Program-made: the position numbers and the translations under genes
In this document: one piece after another, positions 23,681 through 37,069 of the stretch
How positions within the stretch are numbered: position 1 is the stretch's first letter
How the letters are laid out: each line of letters starts with the position of its first letter
The notes under the pieces: generated by a model
Databases searched by the model: none
Seen by the model: the letters and a program-made list of their open reading frames with translations, nothing else
Told to the model about the DNA's origin: nothing
Assembly: GCA_028023455.1 (NCBI GenBank)
Contig: JAQFVV010000030.1
Location: 6,034,501 to 6,098,500, forward strand
DNA length: 64,000 nt
Reading direction: 5' to 3'
Source of the DNA: Epiperipatus broadwayi
Taxonomy: Eukaryota; Onychophora; Udeonychophora; Euonychophora; Peripatidae

Positions 23681-24140
23681 ATATGTTAATAAATGAGAAT
23701 TAACTAATTAATATTATAAAAAATAGTACATAGTTTTAATTATAAACTTATTTCATAAACAATTTTTTAAGTACTTTTTAAAAAAAAAACTATCTTTACC
23801 GATTGAAAGTTATTTAAAACAATTATAACTTATAAAAACATTAAAAACAGCTGTAAAAAAAAAAAAAGAAAGAAGGAATGAATGCAAATAAAAAAAAATT
23901 TTTTTTGTTAAAAAAAAAATTATCTACAGTGGCTTTGATATATATTTATTTTTTTATATCTTCTCATATTTGAGATTTGTATGTTGTTGTACCTGTGAAA
24001 TGTTTGTACTATCAAGCACATATTAATCTTTAGTTAAAATTTAAAACATATATATGGGCCAAAATGATATGATAATTTCTAGTGGTATAAATGATTAGTA
24101 AAGAATAGTGCCATATTAAGGGAAGAATAGGATTGTAGTT
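23681..24140. other. AT-rich DNA left of the LINE
   Basis: Poly-A/T-rich with no gene recognised. A target-site duplication for the LINE was looked for here and not found. Confidence 0.5.
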
Positions 24141-24162
24141 ATCATCATCATCATCATCATTA

Positions 24163-25278
24163 TCAACCATTATCAATCCACTGCAGGATGAAGGTCTCTC
24201 CAAGTTTAATCCATCTTCTCCGATCTTTAGCTTCTCTTCTCCACATCACCCCTACACATTTTCTTATTTCATCCATCCATCTTACATGTGGTCTCCTTCT
24301 GGGTCTTTTACAATCTCTTGGAATCCAGTTTAAAATTTCAATTGTCCATCTATTATCATCTCTTCTAGCAATATGTCCAGCCCAACTCCACTTCAATCTT
24401 TTAATTTTTTCAATGAGGTCAGTAACACCTGTTTGTTCTCTTACCCATACATTGCATTTTCGATCTCTTCTTGTTACTCCCAACATACATCTCTCCATAC
24501 TTCTTTGAGTGGTCTGAAGTCTCTGTATTGATCTTCTATTAAGTGTCCAAGTCTCAGATCCATAAGTAAGAACTGGTAAAACACATTTGTTAAAAACCTT
24601 TCTTTTCAAACACATAGGCATATTTCCTTTTAATATCAAGTTATTTCTACCAAAAGCACTCCAACCAAGTTTAATTCTATGATTAATTTCATCCATTATG
24701 TTTCCATCTGTATTAATAATCTGACCAAGGTATTTGTAACTGTTAACTTCTTCTAACTCATCATAATCAATTTTTATTTTAATATTTTGAGAAAATCTAT
24801 TAATCATTACTTTAGTCTTTTTAACATTTATCTTTAGTTCTACTTTCCTACTTTCATCTGATAACTCCTGCGACATTTCCTGCAGCTCGGAAGCATTATT
24901 TGCAAAAACAACTACATCATCTGCGAAATCTAAATGACTTAAATAATCTCCATTTACTTTCACTCCTTTAGTTTCCCATTTTAATCCACAAAATACTTCT
25001 TGCAGCACTGCTGTAAAAAGTTTTGGAGATATGGAGTCACCTTGTCTTACACCTTTCTCAATGTTGACTTTCCCAGTATCATTATGTAATCTAATTGTTG
25101 CTGTTGCATTTTTATAAATATTCTTTAAAATATGACAATATCCTGGATCTATACCTTGATGATCCAATGCTTTAATCACTGAAGAAATGTTTATAGAATC
25201 AAATGCCTTTTCATAATCTACAAATCGAAAGCATAATGGCAACTCATATTCATTTGTCCTTTCTATAACTTTTCTCAA
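24163..25278 (-). pseudogene. LINE ORF part 3: reverse transcriptase palm and C-terminal domain
   Basis: These 371 codons continue in the same frame as part 1. RT motifs in order: VDYEKAFDS (palm Asp), GVRQGDSISP, LDFADDVVVFA (FADD catalytic pair), NVKKTKVM and KYLGQI. The C-terminal region shows the family-typical GSETWTL, WAGHIARR and RRPHVRWMDEI. All catalytic Asp residues are present. The stop is just before the trinucleotide tail, so the 3' end is complete. Enzymatic function would be lost only through the upstream frameshifts. Confidence 0.9.
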
Positions 25279-25292
25279 AACCTGGATATGAT

Positions 25293-26417
25293 CTACTGTA
25301 ATAAAACCACTTTAAGTCCAGCTTGTTCTCTTGGTTCGTAGAAATCCAATGTTCTCTGTAGACGAGTTGTAATTATCTTGGTAAAAATTTTATATAAAAC
25401 TGATAAAAGGCTGATAGGTCTGTAATTTCTAATATCTTCTTTATCACCTTTTTTAAATATTAATATTATTACTGCATTCTTCCAATCATCCGGTACATCT
25501 TTATCATTTAGACATTTGGTATATAACTTTGCTAATATTTTTTCTGTTTCTTCACCTACTTCTTTTAATATATCAATTATAATTCCATCATTACCTGGAG
25601 CCTTTCCTTTTTTCATACATTTAATTGCATTTCTCACTTCTTCATTTAAAATTCTGGGCAATTCGGAAGATGTAATAGATATAGGAGGTACTTGTTCTTT
25701 ATTACTATATAATTCTTGATAAAAATCTTCTACCAATTTCATAATGTCATCCCTCTTTTTAGTAATAATTCCATCTTTTTTCCTTATTGCAGATATAAAT
25801 TTCCTACCAATACCAAAATGTTGTTTTACATTCTTAAGACTTTTATTTTCTTCTACAGCTTTTCTTGCTAGTTCACAGTTATACTTTCTTATATCATTTT
25901 CAACTCTTTTCCGCACCATTTTACAAAATTCGAGATATTCAATTCTTTTTAATGCATCATTCTTGCATATCTTCATATTCCTTCTTTTCTTCATAAGTTC
26001 TCTAGTCTCAGTAGAAATTTTATTAGTCAATTGCTGCTTTTTTCTACCAGCTATCTTTGTTGCAGTTTTTAAAAGTGTATCAGTTATTTTCATATTAATT
26101 TCATTCAAATCTGAATCATGTTCAAAATCTACTAATACTTGAAACCGATTTGTAAGTTCTAATTTAAATTCATTAGAATGTTTCTGAAGATTAGGAATAT
26201 CAACTGTAAATATAGTTTTTCTTAATAATTTTTGTCTCTCTAGTTTTACATTAACATGTATCTTACCCCTTATTAATTGATGATCACTTCCTGTGTTAAA
26301 TTTATTAAGAACATTACAATCTTGAAATATGTATTTCCTGTTAGTCAAAATATAATCCAATTCTGCTGTACCTTCATTTGGATGCTTCCATGTCCATTTT
26401 CTTCTAACATTTTTCTC
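25293..26417 (-). pseudogene. LINE ORF part 2: linker and start of reverse transcriptase
   Basis: It begins with the end of the endonuclease (GSDHQLIRG, carrying the catalytic His), then a Lys-rich linker of ~180 residues. The RT N-terminal motifs follow: KGKAPGNDGI, IFKKGDKEDIRNYRPISLL and EPREQAG. The frame is shifted relative to both neighbours. It is restored in order by one extra base upstream (26418-26425) and one missing base downstream (25311-25314), as seen from the continuity of conserved motifs. Confidence 0.85.
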
Positions 26418-27150
26418 AAAAAAAAGAATTCATAATATAAAGTTTTTCCTTCTCTGCAAACTCCACAAGTCTATGTCCTCTCTCATTTCTATTACCATAA
26501 CCAAAATTACCTACAACACTTTCATCTTTCATTTGTTTACCAATTCTAGCATTAAAATCTCCCATAACAATTTTAAAATGTTGTTTACTCTGATCAAAAG
26601 CCTTTTGTACATCCATATAAAAATCTTCTACTACTTCATCACTGTGAGAACTTGTTGGGGCATAAACCTGAATTATCTGCATGTGATATCTGCTATTAAG
26701 TTGTATAACTAATCTTGACACTCTGTCTGATACACCATCAATCTCCACAATATTGTTCTTCCACTTTTTATTTATAATGAATTCTACTCCACTTGTATTT
26801 CCAATGTTTGTGCCTTTATAATAGAGCATATGTCCACTTTTTAAATCAATTGTCTCTTCACCTTTTCTTCTAACTTCACAAAGTCCAATAATATCCCATT
26901 TAATATAAGAGAGTTCTTCTTCTAATTCTTGCAATCTTCCTTCACTTGAAAGTGATCTGCAGTTGTAAGTACCTAAATAAAAAGTCGTCATCAAATGGCA
27001 GCCTGGGTCCGCCTCCAGGATATTCTTAGCACCCTCCGCCTTCGGCCACCAACCGCTGCCTTGATTGGTGACTTTACAGCCTCCTGGGATTAAGGGCCAT
27101 GCTTTATTTTTGTCTGTCATAATTGTATAATTGGGAAAAATCTTTATCAT
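26416..27150 (-). pseudogene. LINE ORF part 1: apurinic-type endonuclease domain
   Basis: These 244 codons encode the endonuclease of the EEP fold that nicks target DNA. Motifs seen: GTYNCRSL (residues ~58-65), the catalytic-Glu motif GLCEVRRKG (~92-100), YAPTSS (~168) and GDFNARIG (~200-207). The start at 27150 is the first Met of the open frame. A second Met at residue 11 or 54 is also possible, since the first ~50 residues look like unstructured leader. The frame ends early at an A8 tract, and the conserved SDH motif of this domain lies in the next frame downstream. Confidence 0.85.
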
Positions 27151-27590
27151 TTACACAAATCTTTATCATTTACACAAAAAACATTCATTCTGCCTTATCA
27201 GGCACTGAGAAGAAAGACCATGGTGTTTCTTGATCTTAAACTCAGAGGTAAAAAGCCAATAAACTCACCACGCTGGCTAATGCGTGTTGGTGAGCAGCCC
27301 ATCCATGTTCGTGTACTATATGAATAAACATATAGTAATAACAGCTGCAATGACAAGAACGTATGGAGTGGACATTAGGAATTTGCCCTGCTCGGTTCCT
27401 TTAAGGCCTCCAACAGGAATCAAAGGGTCTCCTTTCAGTTAATAGCTAACTCCTTTCTGCACCCATTGTAGTTATGGGTGCAGGAAATTTGTAATCTTTA
27501 GATTAAATTCTTATAACTGAATCTTATAATTGCTTGCTTGCAAGGCAGCTGCGCTGTCTTCTCGGCTAACCACATCTAAAGAATACAGAC
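27151..27590 (-). promoter_or_regulatory. Probable 5' leader of the RTE element
   Basis: Clearly more G/C-rich than the surroundings and without an ORF. Near its outer end (27542-27555) the minus strand matches 14 bases of the anticodon-arm region of family E SINEs (AGCGCAGCTGCCTT), preceded by GGTTAGCCGAG. The segment could therefore contain a decayed tRNA-like internal promoter, or be a separate SINE that inserted at the LINE's edge. Confidence 0.45.
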
Positions 27591-27721
27591 ATCATTTTTA
27601 TAAAACTTTTATTTTACATAATAATTCCATTCATTAGCGTGTCTAAATTAATTATAACAAATCCTTTGTCATAGGTTTATTTGTAATCTTGGATGATTTA
27701 CCTGTTATAAATATTGAAATT

Positions 27722-27825
27722 GACAAGCATTGGTGGTCGAGAGGTTGCAACAGCTGCTTTACAAGCAGTTGTCCTGGGATAGTGGGTTCGGTTCCTGGCT
27801 GATGCTATGACACATGATAAAAAAA
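27722..27825 (+). mobile_element. Family E tRNA-only SINE, copy E3
   Basis: Full-length copy with A-box-like TGGTCGAGAGG, anticodon-arm region, B-box GGTTCGGTTCC and tail GACACATGATA(A)n. A perfect 15-bp duplication, ATAAATATTGAAATT, lies at 27707-27721 and 27826-27840. Acceptor halves GCATTGG and CTGATGC can pair. Confidence 0.9.
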
Positions 27826-27840
27826 ATAAATATTGAAATT

Positions 27841-29835
<1,995 letters not shown>

Positions 29836-29850
29836 TAATAATATAATACA

Positions 29851-30152
29851 GGCAAAACTCACTATATATATTGTCACACACAGCAAGCTAGAGTAATCAA
29901 TGGATGCCAGAAGGCTTGTGCATAAAATCCCATCTAGTGCCTACTCATCCAATATCCCCAGACTAGTTTCTGGCTTATGGCCTTCGTCAGTGAGGAGCCT
30001 TGGATCTGAGAGCATTGCATCTAGATCCATTGATTATTCTAGCTTGCTGTGTGTGGCAATATATATAGTGAGTTTTGCCTGTTTTAACAACAGTTATACA
30101 CAAACATAAGAGGTGGTCATGTGATGTTTATTGGCTTAAAACCAATCCTGCC
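29851..30152. mobile_element. Family B hairpin retroposon, copy B4
   Basis: The outer arms 29851-29904 and 30025-30079 pair over ~54 bp with only a few mismatches. Both carry AGCTTGCTGTGTGTGGC-type sequence absent from the other copies. The centre (29905-30024) is single-copy family B. The right tail ends CCAATCCTGCC. A perfect 15-bp duplication, TAATAATATAATACA, lies at 29836-29850 and 30153-30167. Confidence 0.85.
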
Positions 30153-30167
30153 TAATAATATAATACA

Positions 30168-32232
30168 TAGAAGTATAATAACATGAAAAAATAGTTTTAT
30201 AAAACAGACCACAGTATAAAAAAAAAATTAAAACTTTTAATCTATATTGTAACGGGTACATACGTTGTTACATTATTTTTTTTATTAAACACGAAAAAGG
30301 AAAAGTTCGCAAATAAAAACTTCTTTTGTTTAAGAATTAAAAATTGAAATTAAATATCATCTAAACTCAAATATATATATAAAATCGCACAGATGAAAAA
30401 AAAATTATTAAAATAAAACTTTATTAAAAATAGAAAAAGTATTTTAAAAGCAAAAACTTAAAAAGATTTAGAGATAAAAATATATCTTTAAGTTTGGAAA
30501 ACAAATTAATTAATGTTATTGAAAAATGGAAATGATTGTTTTAATTAGTTAAATGTAAACTAGCCCTTGGGCATTTAAAATGTATAAGCAAAGGTCAGAT
30601 AGGAGAGAAAAACAATGGAATCGGACCTCAGCAAAAAGACCATCACATCGATGATGTAATGTCCATTGGATCCTAAAGTTACATATAAAAAAGAGGTTTG
30701 GAAATAAAAGGATAATTATTATTAAGAGAGGACAGATATGTGTTAAGTTGTAGAGGGTTGGAGGAGAAGGGATTGAAAGACACACTTTCAATTCCTTCAA
30801 TTGTTCAAAAAAATGAAACATTGTTTTCCAATATTGCGGACCACAGGACATCAAGGCTCAGAAGAACACCATCAACCATAAAGGACCAACGGGTAACTGC
30901 ACAGCAAGCAATGGATAACTAATGAACATTTCTAAAACCGTAAGCACGTTATGAACTTAAATGAATATTAATTTGAAAACACTAAGAACTTTAAAATATA
31001 AACTTTCCCAGTATTTAAAAAAAAAAAAAATAGAAATAGATTCCTATCTGACCAAAATAAATTATTTATTAATTAGTTATAATTTTATTTGATGTATTTC
31101 TTTTTTAAAAAATCATTTCCATTTATTTTTCTTTGTTCTTTTAATTTTTGTTTTTCATTAAATGTTAAACTTAAGTCGGGCGTGAATGGCTATATAGATT
31201 TGTAAAGTTTTATTAGGGGAGGGTAATCTTAGGTTAGTCATTTCATAGTTGAATTAGGTCAATGGATTGGATATATTGGTGTAATTAGTAGATGTAGTAT
31301 GAGATTCGCTATGGGCAGAATCGCTTTATACACCACACACTTTTTTTTTGCCTACGGAATGCGATTGTAAGTCGGAAAAATGACCACAGTCCTTTCCTAT
31401 AGAGTTTTTTTATTGCTCTTCTCATCAGAGAGATGTAGTATTCCTATCTGATGAGAGGCAATTTCTTCTCTTAACCTATTTTGTGCAGCCATATTCGTGT
31501 TACATTGAATGCATCGATATATCAGATGGATTGATGTTGGTTTAACTGCAAACTTTTGGCCTAAGGTTAAATAAGGATAGAATATTTTCTTTTCAAATGC
31601 AAATCTATGTAGTCTATTTATACTTGACACTCTAAATAAAAATGCATTAAAATTAAGTTGGGTATAGACGCTTGCATGGATTCGTTAGCGGTTACTTATG
31701 TTTGTGGTTTTCATATTCGATTAGAATATATAAGTCATCGATGTCAATGCAGCATCTTATGATGAATGCCATTGGGTTTCTTGTCTTCCCTCTGCAATTG
31801 ACATTATCAATGACTTTGTATTTTGATCGGTTGTTTATTTTGAAATCTTTTTAACCATGTAATCTATATAACTGATCTATACTCAACATTATAAAACAAC
31901 TTTCATAAATCCATCTGTGCGAACTTATAAAAATTAAAATGTAAACTTATAATATTATAAAAATTAAAATGTAAATTTAAATTCTAAAATCAAGTTAAAA
32001 TCCCAAGTAAAGGTTATTCTAAAATAATGCTAAATTTTATATATATGTGCATAAATAAATGTTTGTGTGTTAATTTCTGACAGTGGCTTATTTTATTCCT
32101 TTTTTAATATTGAAATGTATCTTAGACAAGAATTTATTATAAAATATAAATCTCTGCTGTTCCACTGAGCTAGTGACAATGGGCTAATGACTGGAATCAA
32201 AATATATAAAAAATAAATAAATTTTTTTTTGA
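30168..32232. other. Intergenic DNA with an exon-like ORF
   Basis: Mostly A/T-rich. At 30740-30922 (+) a 60-codon stretch with less biased composition (…SNIADHRTSRLRRTPS…) looks more protein-like than its surroundings, and a GT lies shortly before its end. It is not recognised and is not called as a gene. The minus-strand ORFs at 30549-30854 and 31397-31630 are likewise unsupported. Nothing else was identified. Confidence 0.4.
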
Positions 32233-32290
32233 CTTACTTATCTGCCTACTATATAAATTTTCTAGGTTCAAATGCCTAGTGGTGCCCTGT
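32233..32290 (+). repeat. Family G tRNA-like repeat, copy 1
   Basis: ATCTGCCTACTATATAAATT is followed by AGGTTCAAATGCCTAG. An inverted relative is at 40741-40795. GGTTCAAATGCC resembles a B-box, so this may be a SINE fragment. Confidence 0.5.
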
Positions 32291-32984
32291 AGTATAGATA
32301 CATTAAGTCTCTTATTCCCGGATCATTATAATATATCACTGGCTTACTGGAAATGTCTTAATACAACAGTTCATAAGAAAAGTTTTGTCTTTAAGTCCAG
32401 AGAGGAGTTAGTAAAAAGATACTATTTTCTGGAAAAAATGAATTAGATAAATATACATATGGATAAATATAGCGTAACAGTAGAAGTATGAGAGCAATGA
32501 GAGAGGCTTTGTTATGTGCACAAACTTTGGACATCAAATCTGTACCAGAAGAAAATTAGCAAGAGAAAGTCACTATATTTTTATGTCCTAGCTTTAGATG
32601 CCAAAATGGAAATGGTATAAAAATGAAAACATGAGAATTTCTATTGTTAATACCCCAAGTCTTTGAGCAAGCTAAATTTGTAACAGTACAAAATGAGAAA
32701 AGGTTAATTAATCTAGTTATTTCAATAAAGTACCAATATGTCTCGATATTAAAATATGTAATACAAGAAATCAATCAAATAGAACTGTTTACTTTTATAT
32801 GCTATATAAATTGTATAAAGTTAGAATCTATAATAGTGTTAATTGTACAATGTCAAATCTATAATAATGTAAATAGGCTAGCTAAAATCAATAGTGCTGT
32901 ACAAATTAAGTAAACTAAATCTATAATGGATTAAAATGAGTAAAGATTAAGCAAGTTCTATTAATACAATAGACCAAAGTTTAT

Positions 32985-33150
32985 ATTGGAATAATGTTTA
33001 AAATTTATTAATAATAAATTTATATACGAGATGAATATCAACCTGATTGGGCAGCAATATTGAGTACCCAATATAAAATAATGTATTTGAAAATTATGAC
33101 ATATATATTAAATTAATTAATGGTTTATAATGATATTCATTTATATATAT
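32985..33150 (+). repeat. Left part of ~1.6 kb duplicated segment, copy 1
   Basis: Aligns with 47237-47390: ATTTATTAATAATAAATTTA, GAATAT-AACCTGAT, AATGTATTTGAAAATTATGA and AATGATATTCATTT occur in order. The similarity is interrupted exactly at the LTR element and resumes at 39383. Confidence 0.8.
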
Positions 33151-35440
33151 TGTAACCGGACCGCCATACAACCATTTTATTACGTCAGTTGTAACAATTT
33201 TCTGATGAGCATGCAGGAAGGAACTATCAATTGATATTCTTAATGCAGATGTTAATGCCCCCCTACAACAATATTTCCTGCTCATCAGAGGATGTAGTAC
33301 ATAGAGACTGGAAACATCTAAATATTTCTATGTTTGGTTTCCCAAAGAGCGCCATTAGAGTTCTATCTCACTACAACCTGACTGGCCTAGGTCAAGTTAT
33401 GTCAGACGTAGCTCAGAGAACATGAGATTCTCATGAACCAGTGCTATAACTGATGAGTGATGCATTAAAACAAAACAGAACTGGATAACTGGATAACCAA
33501 TTTAATTTTAGTAACAAAAAAAAAATTTATTAAATAACAATTAATTTGCAATTTCAACAATAGTTCATTAATTCCTTTATGAGAAGAAGCTTGGAAATAT
33601 TCTAATTCAATAATATTTCATTTTGAATTCATTTATGGGAAGAAGCTTGTGAATATTCTAATTCAACAATAGTTCATTAATTCCTTTATGAGAAGAAGCT
33701 TGGAAATATTAGTTCATTTTGAATTCATTTATGGGAAGAAGCTTGTGATTATTCTAATTCAACAATAGTTCATTAATTCCTTTATGAGAAGAAGCTTGGA
33801 AACATCCTACTTCAACAATAGTTCATTTTTGTATTCCTTTATGAGAAGAAGCTTGGACATATTCCAATTCAACAATAGTTTGTTTTTTGTATTCCTTTAT
33901 GAGAAGAAGCTTGAAAATATTCCAATTCAACAATAGTTTGTTTTTGTATTCCTTTATGAGAAGAAGCTTAGAAGCAGTCAAGCATTTATGGTTTATACAA
34001 TAATTCATTTTGAAGCAGTTAAGCATTTATGGTTTATACAATAATCCATTTTGAAGCAGTCAAGCATTTATGGTTTATACAATAATTCATTTTGAAGCAG
34101 TCAAGCATTTATGGTTTATACAATAATTCATTTTGAATTCATTTAAGGTAAGAACCTTAGAAGCAGTCAAGCATTCATTATTTTATGAATTATTATTGAT
34201 TGGTACACATTTAAACTCAACAATTCTTGGTTTATGGAGCATTTATCATTTGTTAATTGAAGTACTTATAATCTAGTCAAATATAAAAGTATTTTCATAC
34301 GCATAAACTCTGTTTGACTTGTGGAGCATTTATCATTTAGTAATTGAAGCATTTATAATTTAGTCAAATATAAAAGTATTTTCATACACATAAACTCTGT
34401 TTGACTTGTGGAGCATTTATCATTTAGTAATTGGAGCATTTCCAATTTGATCAAATATAAAAATATACTCATACACATAAATTCTGTTTGACTTGTAGAG
34501 CATTTATCATTTAGTAATTACAGCATTTCTAATCCATATGGTAAATACGTTCAAATATTTTTATAAATAAATTTGCGTATAACTATTTCATAACTTCATT
34601 TTATAACGTATGATAAACATGTTTTAATATTTTATAAAACAAATTCTATGTACTTATTTCATAACTTCACTTTATAACGTATGATAAAGATATTTTAATA
34701 TTTTATAAAACAAATTCTATGTAATTATTTCATAACTTCACTTTATAACGTAAGATAAAGATATTTCAATATTTTATAAAAAAAACAAATTCTAGTAATT
34801 ATTTCATAATGTCAATTTATAATTCATGACAAAGATGTCTAAACATTCTTATAACATAATTACCTTCCAGTTTTACAATCCAGTTTATTCATGAAGAGGC
34901 GGGTTATTTTATTTATTGAGAGTCATGGCATAGCGTGGAGAGAATGAAGCCGCTAAATTACCCCATTATTATCATAATTCCTCTAGCAAAGGTTTCTTTT
35001 TCCATTTTAACGTTCCGTTAAAGTTATATTTTAACGGTCAAAAGAATTAAGTAATACACTTTTCTTTTTTTAAAACAAAAATTTAATATGTTCTGCTTCT
35101 CTGCGTAAGACGAGAGAGAGAAAAAAAAAGTTCTTTTCTTCCGACGACATGCCTGATTTTAATACTGCCTCAGTTTAACTCAAGTATCTTTTCTTTTTTT
35201 CTTTTTAATGATTGGATAATTAATTTCTTTTCTTTTTTTATTGAGACAGATAAAAAAAAAATAAGATAACTTAACATTTTATTTAAATCCATCAATCACA
35301 AAATTAAAAATATGATTTTTCTTTTTTTTTAACAAATTACAGCTTTATTGCGTTCCCAATTAGATTGAATCATGCTAGACGTTTTTAAATGGGGGGGGGG
35401 TCTTTTGAATATTTATATTAGAAACAGCCTATCTGTTTCA
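33151..35440 (-). repeat. 3' LTR of the LTR element
   Basis: This 2290-bp LTR contains four consecutive minisatellite blocks. In plus-strand order: ~55-bp units with ATGAGAAGAAGCTTGG (33540-33965); ~41-bp units with GCAGTCAAGCATTTATGG (33965-34135); ~87-bp units with GGAGCATTTATCATTTAG (34236-34510); ~71-bp units with CATAACTTCA-TTTATAACGTA (34589-34860). It differs from the other LTR by scattered substitutions and small unit-internal indels. The ORFs at 33231-33425 (+) and 33823-34026 (-) are LTR sequence of unknown meaning. Confidence 0.9.
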
Positions 35441-36028
35441 TTACCCTTCACCAAATTTTGGGATGGAATCGCCTGGAAGTACGATTTCATTCCACATACT
35501 ATACACATTATTTCTCAGTACTGCCTGGTTTTAGATATGCTGATGAATGGGTAAGATGAGCTGGAAAAGTGAATACATGAACCATAGCCTCCAATGCTGG
35601 GACAAATTGATGGCCAAGCACAAACTACCAGTACACACCGCCTCATGACGTCACGAGAAAATATCTCATTTTTAAGCACTACCTCTCTTGTACCTAGAAG
35701 CATCATCCAACCAAGAGTAGGAGCCAGAGAAGAAAAAAATCAATTTGGCACTCAGCCAACCCTGCTCAGCTTCGGTGAGTCTTAGGGGCTATCATTTAGT
35801 CTATCCATGAGACCAAGGCCTATCCATGAGACCTATATATATGCACTGCTGGACTACTCTTGGAAATCAACATCCAGGTCAGGATAGTGCCAAGCATATA
35901 CTTCGGAGCATCATAACACAATGCATCCAAGCAGCTCCGCTCAATCATCCACCATCTCAACATGAAAAACACAAGTTCATGCATCACTACACCACACTCA
36001 CAGACTTTTTCCATCAGCTATCTCTATT

Positions 36029-36563
36029 TTATTCTGAATCATAACTGCAATCTGGTTTGGGATATTGAGGATCATGGTCAGTTCTCCAATAGTCCTCTTT
36101 TGTATTATGAGGTGACATACTTCTGGATTGTTTTTTTTTTTGAAAATTTATCATGTTCAACATTACTGTGTTGCCTTGCTTCTTGTTCTTTTCTCTGCGG
36201 TTCAGTAATTGTACCCACACTTCTTTGCAGGTTATCATCACTGTTTGATTTTCTTATAATCCGGGTTTGGTAAGGGCTCTGCACATTGCCTGTCGAATAT
36301 CGTCTTTGCCTTTTCCATGGTGGTGTCTGATTTCTTTGGTGCTGATACCATGGTGGTGGGTTGTTGTTGCTATATTGCTGAGGAGGCATTTTCCTTTTAT
36401 ATTTGATGGTTCCTATGTTAGGCCCATCATCTCTTCTATAGGGAGGTTTATTTTGTGGTTGCTTTGCTCCTCCTTCTTTGGTCGCTGAGGTACCGCAGCT
36501 ATCATAGCTATCTTTTCTGTTTTCTGAGCCTCCATGTTTACCATTTTCCCTTTGTTTTCTGAA
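36029..36563 (-). pseudogene. gag-like, Gln/Asn/Arg-rich ORF remnant
   Basis: An open stretch runs from 36563 to 36105 with no usable Met before 36389. It then appears to continue in another frame (36029-36140) across a long T/A run at 36130-36141. The residues are Pro/Gln/Asn/Arg-rich (MPPQQYSNNNPPPWYQ), resembling the basic nucleic-acid-binding part of some Gag proteins. No Cys-His zinc knuckle, capsid or enzyme motif was seen. The gag assignment rests on position after the primer-binding site. It could instead be captured cellular sequence. Confidence 0.45.
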
Positions 36564-36739
36564 TCAGTAAGCTTCTCTCTCCATCCACACCATGACCTTA
36601 CTCCATCTTCTTTGAAATGCCTGTTTCATTCTTTATGCCATTCATTTTGGGTTTTTCTTTTAGACTTTTATTTTTCCATCTTTCCTGAACAAATTACATC
36701 ACTACATCATATGCACTGTTCATATCACAGAATCGTGAT

Positions 36740-37069
36740 CTGCTTATGCCTATGAGTAGGCTAGCTAGATCGGACCTCACAGTAGGGTGGCAAATTAACC
36801 GGCCTATGAGTAGTCTATCCAGATAAGGCCTCACAGTAGGATGCCAATGTAACTGGAGCCTGTAGGTAGGTTAGCCAGGTAAAGCCTCACAGTTGGATGC
36901 CAATGTAATAGGTGCCTATGGTTAGGCTAGCTGGATAAAGCCTCACAGTTGGATGACAATGTAATAGGTGCCTATGGTTAGTTTAGCTGGATAAAGCCTC
37001 ACAGTTGGATGACAATGTAATAGGTGCCTATGGTTAGGCTAGCTGGATAAAGCCCCACGTTGGGCGCCA
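36740..37069 (-). repeat. Six 56-bp repeats derived from the LTR/primer-site junction
   Basis: The motif CCTCAC (CCCCAC in the last unit) starts at 36775, 36829, 36885, 36941, 36997 and 37053, giving spacings of 54, 56, 56, 56 and 56 bp. In each unit the primer-site-like core is degenerate (for example CAGTTGGATGCCAATGTAAT) and is aligned with CGTTGGGCGCCAAATGTAAC of the true junction. The flanking spacer CTATGGTTAGGCTAGCTGG is also repeated. Confidence 0.85.
37052..37069 (-). promoter_or_regulatory. Primer-binding site of the LTR element
   Basis: The minus strand reads TGGCGCCCAACGTGGGGC, two bases inside the 5' LTR. It begins with the TGG expected opposite a tRNA CCA end. A similar site is seen at 43446. 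The priming tRNA was not identified. Confidence 0.8.

Larger units (their letters stand above)
24141..27590 (-). mobile_element. RTE-type non-LTR retrotransposon (LINE), nearly complete
   Basis: Read on the minus strand it has a 5' leader (about 27590-27151), one endonuclease plus reverse-transcriptase reading frame (27150-24163) and a tail of ATC/GAT trinucleotides at 24141-24160 just after the stop. The trinucleotide tail and the endonuclease-linker-RT order fit the RTE clade. The frame is broken only at A8 (26418-26425, one base too many) and near 25311-25314 (one base too few). A 19-bp tandem duplication lies at 27141-27159 and 27160-27178 at the start of the ORF. The 5' boundary is uncertain and no target-site duplication was found. 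Confidence 0.85.

Noticed and set aside
24188-26712. Plus-strand ORFs across the LINE (24188-24508, 25516-25719, 25744-26142, 26473-26712)
   Set aside because: They are antisense shadows of the RTE reading frame, which has all the expected motifs on the minus strand.
35594-36273. Plus-strand ORFs inside the LTR element (35594-35785, 35826-36044, 35962-36273)
   Set aside because: The element is transcribed from the minus strand by primer-site position. These overlap or oppose the gag-like stretch and have no recognisable motif.
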